Positions 8,528-17,173 are shown, counted from the first letter of the stretch. The stretch: 64,000 nucleotides of DNA from Baaleninema simplex PCC 7105 (GCF_000332355.1 NZ_KB235958.1:1358552-1422551); one strand, 5' to 3'. Numbers and translations: made by a program. The notes: generated from the sequence alone by a model not told the origin.

Positions 8528-8833
8528 TTCAAACTTGAATTGGCGATTGTAGAAATTGCCGTATCGAGTGCATCTTACGATTTACACGATAAATTCCAGG
8601 TTTACCGACGTAACGGCGTTTTGAAATATTTGGTGTGGCGAGTTGAAGATAATCCTTTCGATTAGTTTCGCCTTCAAGACGGAGAATATATCAGAGTCGA
8701 ACCCAACGCTAAGGGGATTTTCTGTAGCAAAGTCTTTCCCGGCTTGTGGTTAGATTCTGAGGCACTGTTGGCGGGAGATTTATCGAAAGTGTTTGAAGTC
8801 TTGCAGCGGGGTTTAGCCTCTCCTGAACACTAA
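8528..8833 (+). pseudogene. Uma2-family nuclease remnant
   Basis: C-terminal half of a Uma2 (DUF820) PD-(D/E)xK-like protein. VEIAVSSASYDLHDK and YRRNGVLKYLVWRVED are classic for the family. An in-frame TAG at 8663-8665 interrupts where the family normally has a Trp-like residue. Translation then continues sensibly (FRLQDGEYIRVEPNAKG ... FPGLWLD) to TAA at 8833. The N-terminal half, including the first active-site acid, is missing. Uma2 genes are numerous and often decayed in cyanobacteria. Confidence 0.8.
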
Positions 8834-8844
8834 AACTCAATTTC

Positions 8845-9396
8845 TCAATTTTCGGATTTTCCGAGGGTGTAGTGCAGTTTCAAGAAACTATCAAAAGCGT
8901 ACCAAGCTAAGGCGTACCAGGGAATGACATTTAACTGAACGCCTTCTACGATTAACTGTCGAACGGCTAAGGTTCCGAATCCCAGCGGCACCAAAAATCG
9001 TAAATCCACTGCGCCTTCCGTAACGCGATCGATCTGACGGTTCGCTGAGGCAATGACCTCCGTTAGTTCTGTAGCTGCGTCAGATTTATCAGATACAACA
9101 AAGCGGATATTTAAGTCTTGCAAAATACCGTACAGTCGATCGCCTGAAATGCGATCGCGATCGTAATAAACCGTCACGCTACCGTTGTCGAGATTGACGC
9201 GAACGCTCGCGTTTGGGAGATGCGATCGTAATGCTGTGGCAATGGGTTGCACTGTGGCAGGAAAGCGATAGTCAGAAGCCACTCGAAACCGAAATCTTCC
9301 CGGCGTATCGCTCATCAAACGAGCCGGAACGGTGACAGTCGGAGCGAGTTTTCCGTTGCGTTCCGACGCGACGCGAACGTCATTTTCAGTTAACAT
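8845..9396 (-). CDS. HMA_2-domain membrane-associated protein
   Basis: About 183 residues. A heavy-metal-associated type 2 domain covers residues about 20-90. It starts with the signature SDTPGRFRFRV in place of the CxxC loop of classical HMA domains and ends with VNLDNGSVTVYYDRDRIS. The C-terminal third holds hydrophobic stretches (LRFLVPLGFGTLAVRQLIV and VIPWYALAWYAFDSFL) that look membrane-inserted. ATG 9396 has GCGGAGG upstream; the frame extends to 9417. It is the last gene of the minus-strand metal-ATPase block. A small inverted repeat GGTATT/AATACC lies at about 9469-9488 upstream. Confidence 0.75.
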   Translation of the reverse strand: MLTENDVRVASERNGKLAPTVTVPARLMSDTPGRFRFRVASDYRFPATVQPIATALRSHLPNASVRVNLDNGSVTVYYDRDRISGDRLYGILQDLNIRFVVSDKSDAATELTEVIASANRQIDRVTEGAVDLRFLVPLGFGTLAVRQLIVEGVQLNVIPWYALAWYAFDSFLKLHYTLGKSEN

Positions 9397-9675
9397 CGTT
9401 TCGCAAAACCTCCGCATTTTCGATCGCTAATATTTTTGAGAGAGGGAATAGGGAATGGGGAACGGGGAATAGGTATTAAAAAAATACCGTTTTCTTTGTA
9501 TATCTGGAGTTAAGAATTTTGCAAATCTAGATTTTCTGAAATGAATTCCCGAGCGACAACGAATAGAAAGTGAGAGATGGATAGATAGGCAATGCCTCTC
9601 AAATCTCCATCCCCCACTCGAGTATTGTGTCGTCAAGGGACGGCAATTTATACCTCATCGGTTGAAGATGCCGTT

Positions 9676-9957
9676 TTAGCTGCTTTCCGGTGTATTTTCA
9701 GCAGCATTGAGGACTTTTTGGGATCGATCTTCTGCTAGTTCTGCTCTCGCTTCAGCGACCATGTCTTCAAACACTTCTCCCGTTTCGGCTAAGAATCCTT
9801 TGCTTTTTTCATAGGCTGTGATTCCGCCTTTGATGACTGCTTTAGCGAGTGGTTTTCCTGCTTTGACGGCAAAGGGGGCGAGAACAAGTAATCCTATGCC
9901 TGCAGCAATTCCCGGAACTCCAACATCTTCTAAGAGATCTTCAGGATGGAATGCCAT
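9676..9957 (-). CDS. DUF5132 small membrane protein A (PacL-like layout)
   Basis: 93 residues, preceded by a strong GAGGAGG ribosome site. A short acidic N-terminus is followed by one hydrophobic segment (GIAAGIGLLVLAPFAV), a conserved basic stretch (GKPLAKAVIKGGITAYEKSK) and an amphipathic acidic helix FEDMVAEARAELAED. DUF5132 proteins commonly sit beside P1B ATPases. The arrangement and the VAEAR piece resemble the mycobacterial PacL (DUF1490) proteins that scaffold metal-efflux ATPases. That link is my inference from layout and a short match, not demonstrated homology. It is followed by the HMA_2 gene after 279 bases. Confidence 0.75.
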   Translation of the reverse strand: MAFHPEDLLEDVGVPGIAAGIGLLVLAPFAVKAGKPLAKAVIKGGITAYEKSKGFLAETGEVFEDMVAEARAELAEDRSQKVLNAAENTPESS

Positions 9958-10189
9958 ATATTTTAATCCTCCTCGTTCGATACAAGCGAAACAAAAAATG
10001 TGAAGGGCTGTTAGGCAATTCGACGTTACGCTTTTCCTCCATTCTAAACAACAATTCTAAAAAAAACAAGGTGCAGTTACTTGAAAAATGAGGGAAACAG
10101 ATCGGCAAATTTAGTATTGCTTCGATCTTAAGAATTATTTTTCTTTGGAATAGGCTGTGGGCTTCCCCTCACTTGACTTTGCTTTCTAC

Positions 10190-10504
10190 TCAATCCTCGA
10201 TCGGGGTAGAGGAGACTGAAACTGTTTTAAGGTATTCAATTTCCTGGTTTTTTGCCGATTGTTTCAGTTCTTCTCGACTTTCTTCAAGCATTTTCTCGAA
10301 CGTTTCCCTCGCTTCAGACAATACCACTTTTCCTTTGTCGTACGCCATCAATCCGCCTTTGATGGTTGCTTTAGCGAGGGGTCTTCCCACTTTGGCGAGT
10401 GACGAGCCAAAAAACGGGGCTAGGACGAGAACGCCAACTCCTAAAACTATGCTGGGAAGGCCAAAATCTTCGATAAAATCGCTAAGGTCTAGATCTAAGT
10501 CCAT
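10190..10504 (-). CDS. DUF5132 small membrane protein B (PacL-like layout)
   Basis: 104 residues, a diverged duplicate of the protein at 9676-9957. It has the same order: an acidic start (MDLDLDLSDFIEDFG), a hydrophobic helix (IVLGVGVLVLAPFF), VGRPLAKATIKGGLMAYDKGK, then the acidic amphipathic FEKMLEESREELKQS. ATG 10504 is chosen because AGGAGG lies ten bases upstream; the longer open frame to 10717 overlaps the ATPase gene in another frame. The tandem pair suggests a hetero-oligomeric scaffold or two partner specificities. Confidence 0.75.
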   Translation of the reverse strand: MDLDLDLSDFIEDFGLPSIVLGVGVLVLAPFFGSSLAKVGRPLAKATIKGGLMAYDKGKVVLSEARETFEKMLEESREELKQSAKNQEIEYLKTVSVSSTPIED

Positions 10505-10634
10505 GATATCATTTACCTCCTGAGTTAGATAGGATTCACCGAGTTTGTTGTTGCCAATCTTTTGAACTCCTGACAAGTTCGACTTTAAAAATCGTGTTTT
10601 TGGGTGGGCGACAATACATCGACGGGACTTGAGT

Positions 10635-12902
10635 TTACCGGGATTTTTCGATCGCCCGTTCCGGAAGCGGACAACCGCCGAGTACCGGACGCAAGCCGTT
10701 GACGCCCACCAACGCACTGGAACCGTTATTAATCAACGTGGCGGCGATGGGATGGAGTCCCACCGTAGTCGCCATGGCCAACCCTGCCAAATTCGAGACT
10801 GTCACGACGCCGGTATTTTGCTCGATAATGCCGCTGGCGTGGCGAGCGATCGCGATCGCCTCCACCAACCCGTGTAAATCGTTCTGCATCAACACCACAT
10901 CGGCGGTTTCGCGGGCGATATCCGAACCGTCGCGGAACGATACCGAAACGTCCGCATAGGCTAACGCCGCCGAATCGTTCAAGCCGTCTCCCACAAACGC
11001 CACCGTTTTGCCTTCCGCGTGCAGTCGCTGCACCACTTCCGCCTTATGCTCGGGAAAGGCTTCGGCGTGGATGTTGGCATCGAGAATCCCCAATTCCGCC
11101 GCCACTGCCTTGGCACGCTGGCGGTTGTCTCCCGTGAGCATATGCAGTTGGGCGCCGATGTCGTTGCGAAGCAATTCCAACACGGCGGGACTTTCGGGGC
11201 GCACGGGATCGGTATATTGAATCGTGCCGATCGCCTCGCCGTTGCTGGCGACGTAAATCGTAGGATAGAGGGTCCCTTTGAGGTCTCCGTGGCGACGCCA
11301 CAAGGGATCTAAATCCACCTCTTCGCCCACCATAAACCGCTCGCTTCCCACGAGAACCGAGGTTCCGTTAATTTGCGCTTTGATGCCCAATCCCACACAG
11401 TAATCCCATTTCTTGCGGGGGAGGACGTCCACACCTCTGGCTTTGGCGTAGGCGGTAATGGCGGCGGCGACGGGATGAGTGATGCGCTGTTCGGCGGCAG
11501 CGGCAGCCTGGAGAACGTCTCGTTCGTCGATCGCATCGCTTGCAGTTCGCACGCCGATAACAGTCACCTCGCCTTGAGTCAGCGTCCCGGTTTTGTCGAA
11601 AACGATCGCATCGACGTGGGCGATTTGTTGCAACGCCCGTCCGCTTTTAATCAAAATGCCCCGTCGCGCCGCCGCACTCAAGGCTGCCATAACGGTGGTG
11701 GGAACGGACACCCGAATTCCCGTGGCAAAGTCCAGGGTAAAAATAGAGGCAGCCCGCGCCGCGTTGCGGGTGGCTAAGAACAGGGTTCCTCCGAGAAGCA
11801 GGGTCGGTAATACAGCGCGATCGGCCAGCTTCGCGGCGTAGTTTTCAATGCGCGTGTCGTGCAACGGTGCGTGTTGCAACAGTTGCAACATCTGTCCGGC
11901 GCGAGTGTCCGCCCCCAGATATTCGGCGCGAAGGTAAATTTGTCCGTCCCGTACCAGCGTCGAAGCGTACACCGTTTCTCCCGAACGGCGCAAGACGGGC
12001 AGGGATTCCCCAGTGAGTTTCTGTTCGTCGAGGGTTGCCCGTCCCCGTAAAATCGTTCCGTCTACGGGAACCTGTTCGCCAGGATAAACGATGACCGTGT
12101 CGCCCCGTTTCACGTCTTCGATGGGAATTCGGTGTTTTTTTCCGTTCCGTTCGACCCACACCATCGGGTCTAAGAGACTCAGTAAATCGTCAGTTTTGTC
12201 TTGGTAAGTGCGGGCGGTGCGATCGCGGATGGCTTCGCCGAGTTGAATCAGTGCCACCATACTCGACGAGGCGACGAGTTGTTTTTGGGCGGTGATGATG
12301 ACGAGAGCGCTCAAATCGAGGAAATCTACGTTAAGGCGACCTCGTCCGAACAAACTGGCAAAAGCACGTTTGGCTACGGGTAAGGCTGCCAGGGCGATCG
12401 CCCCTTGTTTCAACACCAGCGGGACAGACAGTCCTATCGGACCGCCGAGAACGGCCAGACTTGCGGCGAAAACGGGGAGTCGCAGGGACGACCAAAATCC
12501 TTTTTCCGGCGAAACGTCCTGTTGGGAAAGTTTTCGTTGGACTTGCAGCGGAATGACGCTGGCGCTGGCAAGCTGGATTAAGTTCGCCAGGCGATCGCGA
12601 ATTTCGGCATCGTCACCGTTGACAGGATAAACCACGACGACGCAGGCGGCGGCGCGATCGACCCGCACGCGATCGAAGCGATCGTCGAGTTCGATTAAGG
12701 CTTTAAGATGTCGTGCGTAGTGGGCGTCTTTGAGTAGTTTGGGAACTCGAAAGCGGATTCGCCCCGCGATGGCGTGAACGATGCAATAGGAAACAGTTGG
12801 ACGATCTTCGACCGAACGGTCGGGTTTGATAACGGACGGTTTCTTATAACACGCGGTGTCCTGACGGGACGCCCGTTCGGGTTGGATGAGTACTTGAGTC
12901 AT
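10635..12902 (-). CDS. P1B-like heavy-metal ATPase without cysteine metal motifs
   Basis: 755 residues, an integral-membrane P-type ATPase. Phosphorylation and ATP sites are intact: TGES at 297-300, DKTGT at 436-440, the P1B-specific HP dipeptide at 476-477, TGDN at 590-593 and GDGLND at 638-643. The N-terminal HMA-like domain has AGRIRFRVP where metal ligands CxxC would be. The metal-site helix before the P domain reads FATGIRVSVPT, so the usual CPC/SPC/APC triplet is replaced. Metal ions are therefore not predictable from rules for known subgroups. A GGAGGGAGGAGG ribosome site directly precedes ATG 12902. The flanking HMA_2 and DUF5132 genes on the same strand suggest one transport complex. 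Confidence 0.88.
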   Translation of the reverse strand: MTQVLIQPERASRQDTACYKKPSVIKPDRSVEDRPTVSYCIVHAIAGRIRFRVPKLLKDAHYARHLKALIELDDRFDRVRVDRAAACVVVVYPVNGDDAEIRDRLANLIQLASASVIPLQVQRKLSQQDVSPEKGFWSSLRLPVFAASLAVLGGPIGLSVPLVLKQGAIALAALPVAKRAFASLFGRGRLNVDFLDLSALVIITAQKQLVASSSMVALIQLGEAIRDRTARTYQDKTDDLLSLLDPMVWVERNGKKHRIPIEDVKRGDTVIVYPGEQVPVDGTILRGRATLDEQKLTGESLPVLRRSGETVYASTLVRDGQIYLRAEYLGADTRAGQMLQLLQHAPLHDTRIENYAAKLADRAVLPTLLLGGTLFLATRNAARAASIFTLDFATGIRVSVPTTVMAALSAAARRGILIKSGRALQQIAHVDAIVFDKTGTLTQGEVTVIGVRTASDAIDERDVLQAAAAAEQRITHPVAAAITAYAKARGVDVLPRKKWDYCVGLGIKAQINGTSVLVGSERFMVGEEVDLDPLWRRHGDLKGTLYPTIYVASNGEAIGTIQYTDPVRPESPAVLELLRNDIGAQLHMLTGDNRQRAKAVAAELGILDANIHAEAFPEHKAEVVQRLHAEGKTVAFVGDGLNDSAALAYADVSVSFRDGSDIARETADVVLMQNDLHGLVEAIAIARHASGIIEQNTGVVTVSNLAGLAMATTVGLHPIAATLINNGSSALVGVNGLRPVLGGCPLPERAIEKSR

Positions 12903-12976
12903 CCTCCTCCCTCCTTGGGCTTAACGGTCGATGCAACGAGCTTGTGAGTCGGGTGTTCGATCTGGCTTCGATGTTT

Positions 12977-14113
12977 TTAAGCCCGACCGAGTGAAGTATT
13001 CGCCATCCAGTCGAGAACGACAGACATGGCAGAGGATTTAAACCGCGACCAGGTATTACTGGCTTCAGGTATCTCCGATTCAGATGTCTCAGCCTCAGAT
13101 GTTTCAGCCTCAGATGTCGTGGAATCAGAGGGGTCAGCCTCAGATATCTCAGCCTCAGATGTCTCAGCCTCAGATGTCGTGGAATCAGAGGGGTCGGACT
13201 CAGAGATTTCGGGAGGTTCCGGCGGGATGTAGCCGGTGTCGTCCTCCTTCGCTGACGAAGCTTTGCCGTTTTTATCTTCCGTGTCGCGGGTTCGCGAGGG
13301 GGGTTCGACTGTGGGAACCTCTAGCATTTCGGTGGCCAGAAGCAAGCTGGCGATGCGGGCGCGAATTTCCCGAGACGAACGGTTTTTTGAATAGGTGACG
13401 GTGACGGAGGCGTTGGCGGGGTTGATGCGAACGGCGGTAATTCCCTCTTCGATCGCTGCCAGTTTTTGTAAGCGTTTGCCGAAGGTGGCGTTTTCGGCGA
13501 CAGGTGGTAAGCGCAGGCGCAAGCGTCCGGGGGTGTCGTGAACGACGATATCAGCCAGGGCGATCGCCTGCACGGTCTCGACCGTACTGCTGTCCTCTGC
13601 CGGAATTTCGGACGACACCTCGTCCCCATCACGGAATCCGTCGAAATCGACTGTTTCGAGGATCTGGCGGGAAACTGCGGTCGCCAGCAGGTAGGCGGGA
13701 AGGGCAGTCCAGCCGTAAATCCGAAGGGCGCGAACGATGGCAATTCCCAGCAGAGGCGGAACGAAAGATTTGAGACGAACGAGAGCGGTTTGTAAGTCCT
13801 CGGAACCGATCGCGGCTTGGCTCTCGTCGTCAGACCCGTTAGACAAGGGGGCGATTTCTTGAAGGGCAAGCGGCTCGAAAATCTCTGAAACGGTCGCGCT
13901 TGCGGGATCGAAACGAACGGTCAGACTTCCGGTGTCTGGGTTGGTGCGAATCTCGTCGATGCCGGTTTGTCCTTTGAAGTGTCGAGTTAAGGCGTCGATC
14001 GTGTCTGTGTCTGTTGTATCTTTCACGCGCAACCGCACTCGACCGGATACCGCCGAAACGACTTCTACATCGCCGATTTTGCGGTGTGGGTGATGTTCCC
14101 CCATGGCATTCAT
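12977..14113 (-). CDS. Double HMA_2 protein with an acidic Ser/Glu-rich repeat tail
   Basis: About 378 residues, first gene of the metal-ATPase block, 74 bases upstream of the ATPase. Two HMA_2 domains are visible, near residues 10-80 (SAVSGRVRLRV) and 185-260 (HDTPGRLRLRLPP). A hydrophobic hairpin (VPPLLGIAIVRAL and TALPAYLLATAV) lies between them. Residues about 300-350 are built of TSEAE-like pentapeptides. ATG 14113 has AAAGGGA five bases upstream. A His-rich GEHHPHRK near the start could bind metal. Likely a membrane-anchored adaptor delivering substrate to the ATPase, or organising it; the function is inferred from neighbours only. Confidence 0.72.
   Translation of the reverse strand: MNAMGEHHPHRKIGDVEVVSAVSGRVRLRVKDTTDTDTIDALTRHFKGQTGIDEIRTNPDTGSLTVRFDPASATVSEIFEPLALQEIAPLSNGSDDESQAAIGSEDLQTALVRLKSFVPPLLGIAIVRALRIYGWTALPAYLLATAVSRQILETVDFDGFRDGDEVSSEIPAEDSSTVETVQAIALADIVVHDTPGRLRLRLPPVAENATFGKRLQKLAAIEEGITAVRINPANASVTVTYSKNRSSREIRARIASLLLATEMLEVPTVEPPSRTRDTEDKNGKASSAKEDDTGYIPPEPPEISESDPSDSTTSEAETSEAEISEADPSDSTTSEAETSEAETSESEIPEASNTWSRFKSSAMSVVLDWMANTSLGRA
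13071..13200. repeat. 15-bp/60-bp coding repeats (SEAET motif)
   Basis: Within the double HMA_2 gene the unit GTCGTGGAATCAGAGGGGTC occurs at 13116 and again at 13176, exactly 60 bases apart. 15-base sub-repeats (CAGCCTCAGATGTCT type) fill the interval. All steps are multiples of three, so copy-number change alters tail length without a frameshift. Confidence 0.85.
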
Positions 14114-14360
14114 GGTTCCCTTTCCCAAGTTGTCGGTCTACTGAATCTCGATCGACTTCCATCGATCGAAGATTTCTGGTTAAGACTAGATTAAGACAGA
14201 TCGATAAGGGCGATCGCGAATTTGATGTAAAAATTTACGTTCTTCATACTATGTAAAAAAAAACAGTAAAAAAATAATAAAAAAATAAAACTTTTACACT
14301 CAATTTAATGAAGTTGGTTAACAGAAAACGGATAATGTTGCGACTCGATCGCCTCTTTTT
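14114..14360 (-). promoter_or_regulatory. AT-rich upstream region of the metal-ATPase gene block
   Basis: 247 bases with long A/T runs (14250-14300), where the promoter of the minus-strand block should lie. Short inverted pieces are present (TGTAAAAATTTACG at 14225-14238). I see no clear SmtB/ArsR, MerR or Fur consensus site, so the metal signal, if any, is unknown. The 3' end of the WD40 gene lies just beyond at 14361. Confidence 0.35.
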
Positions 14361-16859
14361 TTAAGTTTTATGTGTTCTCAAAATTGCGAGGCGATCGCAC
14401 CAAATCCGAATCGTGCGGTCTTCGCTGCCGCTAACGAGGGTCGTTCCGTCGTCGCTGAGGGCGATGGAGGTGACGCCGCCGTCGTGGCCGCACAGAGTTT
14501 GTATCACGTGGCGGCGGGCGAGATGCCAAACCTTCACCGTCGCGTCCCGACCGCCGCTGATGAGATACTGACCGTTAGGTCCAAAGGTCAACGACTGGAC
14601 GAAATGGGATCGATCGCTCAACTCGTACAAGAACTGACCCGACTCCAAATCCCACAGGCGCACGGTGCGATCGTCGCTCGCACTGGCGAGGGTTTGACCG
14701 CTGGGGTCGATGGCCAGCGATCGCACGGGAGCGCGATGTCCGGTGAGGGTGTAGCGCAACTCGGCGGTCATCACGTCCCAAACGCGCAGGGTCGCATCTT
14801 CGCTACCGCTGACCACGGTACGACTGTCTGGGGCGATCGCCAACGCATACACCCATTGTTTGTGTCCGAACAGGGTTCGGAACGGTTCTCCTGTTTGGAG
14901 GTTCCACAGTTTGATTTTATGACTTCCGCTGGCTAAGGTCTGGTTGTCTCGGGCGATGGCGAGGGCGTAAATATTTTTGCGGTGTCCGAAAAGGGTTCGT
15001 TTGAGCTGACCGCTCGAGGAGTCCCAAAGGCGGATGTAACTGCGATTTTTCGAGCGATCGCTACTGGCGAGCAGGCGTCCGTCATCGCTGAGGGTAAAGG
15101 TTAACACGCCGCCGGAATGGCCGTTTAACTGGTGTCGCGGGCGATCGCAACTGGAGGAGAGCGATCGCGCCTCGATTGTATTCTCGTTGCGACAACTGCT
15201 GTAAATGATGTCTCGGTCGGGACTGAGAGCGACGGCGTCTACCGCTGCGGGAAACCCCGTCAAAACCCGACTGATGTTAAAGTTCGTGGTGTGTTGTTGG
15301 TATTTCAAAACGGCGATCGCCTGCAAGAGTTCTCGCGTATTGCGAGTTCCCCAGTCGTCACCGATCGCTTGAAAACACTCGTACAACAGTTGTAAATACG
15401 GTTCGTCGTCGGTCGCAAGAACCCCTCCGACGGTTTCCAGTACATCGCGATCGATCGATTCGGTGGGAACGCCGCGTTGTTGCAACCACACCCGCAGCGA
15501 GCGATCGACTTGTACTTTCGCCCGCGATTTATCCGGTAACGCCGTCAAACCGAACGCCAATTTCAGCATCAGTTCCGGTTGCCAATAAGGGCGATCGAGG
15601 GTCAACAGCATCAAAACCTCTTGATAGATCGCGATCGTCGTATCTAACACGGTCTCGATCGCCTGTCGATCGCCCATCTCCCCCAGCAATTCGGGTAACA
15701 CGGTCGGCAACAACGGCGACACATCGTCACCGATTAAATGATGGATGTCTGCCATCCATCCCGCCACCAAACAATGGCACGTCATTAAAAAGCGATATAA
15801 AGCTTCAAAATCTTTCGTATTGAAGCGATATCGAAATTCGAGTTCTCTCGTATCGATTCCAGCTCGTTCTAAAGCTTTTGCATCTTCGATCGATCTTAAA
15901 TTATAGCAATTATCGCCCCCAAGTCGCTCGACTTCCTCGGGAGTTTTACCTAAATTTAATAATTTTTCTTGAGTCACTTTCCATTGTAGCGCTCGAGTTT
16001 TAACCGACTCTTCTAAAAACTCCCGACAGGATACCGTAAAGAGCGTTCGATAGTAATAGCTCGGCTGACCCAAACCCCAATACGCCATACGAAACGTCAA
16101 GCGATCGCCGTCAGTTTCCGACTCGAGAATCAGCGTCGGTTGTGAGGCGAGAAAGCCGAATAATGCCTTGATACTCGATTCGCTATGCGATCGCTTACTG
16201 TCCCAAGCTCCCCCTAAAAACTCCGTCGGTCGCGTCGAACTGTGAAGCGAATAATGCTGACTGAGAAATTCTCGTAACCCCTGCGCTAATTGCAAGTCTA
16301 AAGCTGGAATATTCGACGGAACGTCACCGAACTGTTCGATTGAAATTTTCGGTGGGGCTAAAATAATTCTCAGAGGAATTCGCGTCGAGGTTCGGTGTAT
16401 TTCGAGCAGTTGCGACGGAAACAGTCGTAACGGCCAGTGTTCTAAAATTTGATGGACTTCTGGAAGTTTGAGAGCCGTTTCTCGCTGGCGTTCGGAAACT
16501 TCGAGTAGCGTATTTCGTTGAGTATCGAGCCAACTTTGTTGTAAAGCTTTAGCTTGGCGAAACTGTTCTTTTTGCAGTTCCAAGGGAGAAACACTCGATT
16601 TTTCCGAAGAGATATCTCGTACTTCGCGTTCGAGAAGAGTTTGGAAACTATCGAGGGCGTCGGTATTGATGCGGGCGAGGAGAGGGCGAACCGATGAGGT
16701 ATCGCCATCCATCACCTGTTGTACAGTCTTGGCTGACGAAGGGCTGTGGGAGTCGTCTTTGAGGGCTAGTTTGTCAAGTTTCTCATTAAGTTTAGCGTCG
16801 ATAACCGCTCGTAGAACGGGGATAGCAAATTGAAGTACGAGGCTCAACCATCGATCCAT
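14361..16859 (-). CDS. WD40-repeat protein with a large unknown N-terminal region
   Basis: 832 residues. The first 35 residues contain a hydrophobic helix (LSLVLQFAIPVLRAVI), possibly a membrane anchor. Residues about 40-540 are an uncharacterised, partly coiled-coil region with no motif I recognise. Residues about 545-825 form seven WD40 blades (for example GHKQWVYALAIAPDSRTVV and GSEDATLRVWDV), enough for one closed propeller. Cyanobacteria use such proteins as interaction platforms. A second WD40 protein lies at 21579-23420, on the other side of the replication gene. A palindrome at 16925-16945 lies upstream of the start. Confidence 0.82.
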   Translation of the reverse strand: MDRWLSLVLQFAIPVLRAVIDAKLNEKLDKLALKDDSHSPSSAKTVQQVMDGDTSSVRPLLARINTDALDSFQTLLEREVRDISSEKSSVSPLELQKEQFRQAKALQQSWLDTQRNTLLEVSERQRETALKLPEVHQILEHWPLRLFPSQLLEIHRTSTRIPLRIILAPPKISIEQFGDVPSNIPALDLQLAQGLREFLSQHYSLHSSTRPTEFLGGAWDSKRSHSESSIKALFGFLASQPTLILESETDGDRLTFRMAYWGLGQPSYYYRTLFTVSCREFLEESVKTRALQWKVTQEKLLNLGKTPEEVERLGGDNCYNLRSIEDAKALERAGIDTRELEFRYRFNTKDFEALYRFLMTCHCLVAGWMADIHHLIGDDVSPLLPTVLPELLGEMGDRQAIETVLDTTIAIYQEVLMLLTLDRPYWQPELMLKLAFGLTALPDKSRAKVQVDRSLRVWLQQRGVPTESIDRDVLETVGGVLATDDEPYLQLLYECFQAIGDDWGTRNTRELLQAIAVLKYQQHTTNFNISRVLTGFPAAVDAVALSPDRDIIYSSCRNENTIEARSLSSSCDRPRHQLNGHSGGVLTFTLSDDGRLLASSDRSKNRSYIRLWDSSSGQLKRTLFGHRKNIYALAIARDNQTLASGSHKIKLWNLQTGEPFRTLFGHKQWVYALAIAPDSRTVVSGSEDATLRVWDVMTAELRYTLTGHRAPVRSLAIDPSGQTLASASDDRTVRLWDLESGQFLYELSDRSHFVQSLTFGPNGQYLISGGRDATVKVWHLARRHVIQTLCGHDGGVTSIALSDDGTTLVSGSEDRTIRIWCDRLAILRTHKT

Positions 16860-16924
16860 AGGAGGTTTGGGCTTACTGGAAGGGGGGGCGATCGTTCACA
16901 TCGATCCTACCGGAGATAAGCTCG

Positions 16925-16945
16925 TAATGACAGCAATTCTCATTA
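16925..16945. promoter_or_regulatory. Fur/Zur-like palindrome upstream of the WD40 gene
   Basis: TAATGACAGCAATTCTCATTA: the outer six bases on each side are perfect inverted copies (TAATGA and TCATTA) around an AT-leaning core. The length and ends resemble Fur/Zur-family boxes, but the centre departs from the consensus, so this is tentative. It lies about 65 bases upstream of the WD40 start at 16859. Confidence 0.3.
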
Positions 16946-16964
16946 TGGAACGAAACGAGCAGAA

Positions 16965-16997
16965 CTCGTGAAACTCCCTGGGGAGCTTCACGACGAG
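16965..16997. terminator. Strong hairpin between the WD40 and DUF4346 genes
   Basis: CTCGTGAA-CTCC pairs with GGAG-TTCACG-GAG around a four-base loop, with small bulges. There is no T-run on either side, so it could be a factor-dependent terminator of the DUF4346 transcript or a structured leader element. The rest of the gap 16860-17173 holds only direct and inverted GATCGCGATCGC runs near 17125. Confidence 0.4.
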
Positions 16998-17173
16998 ATG
17001 GAATGATTTGTGACAGGCGAGAACCTCAGTATTCTGAAGATCTCCTCGTCTCAGAGATTCATTTTGAAGGTACTCTGCTATCGAGGGTAGCACCATATCG
17101 GCTCGAAGGAAGTCTTACCCTCGATCGCGATCGCGATCGCGAAACCAACCGTTCCAGCATCGATCGCGCGAGG

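Noticed and set aside
10505-10717. N-terminal extension of DUF5132 B
   Set aside because: It overlaps the ATPase gene in another frame and lacks the family pattern; AGGAGG supports 10504.
14370-14936. Plus-strand frame opposite the first WD40 gene (and 21483-22331 opposite the second)
   Set aside because: Open frames opposite repeat-rich WD40 codons, with unusual residue patterns and no signals.
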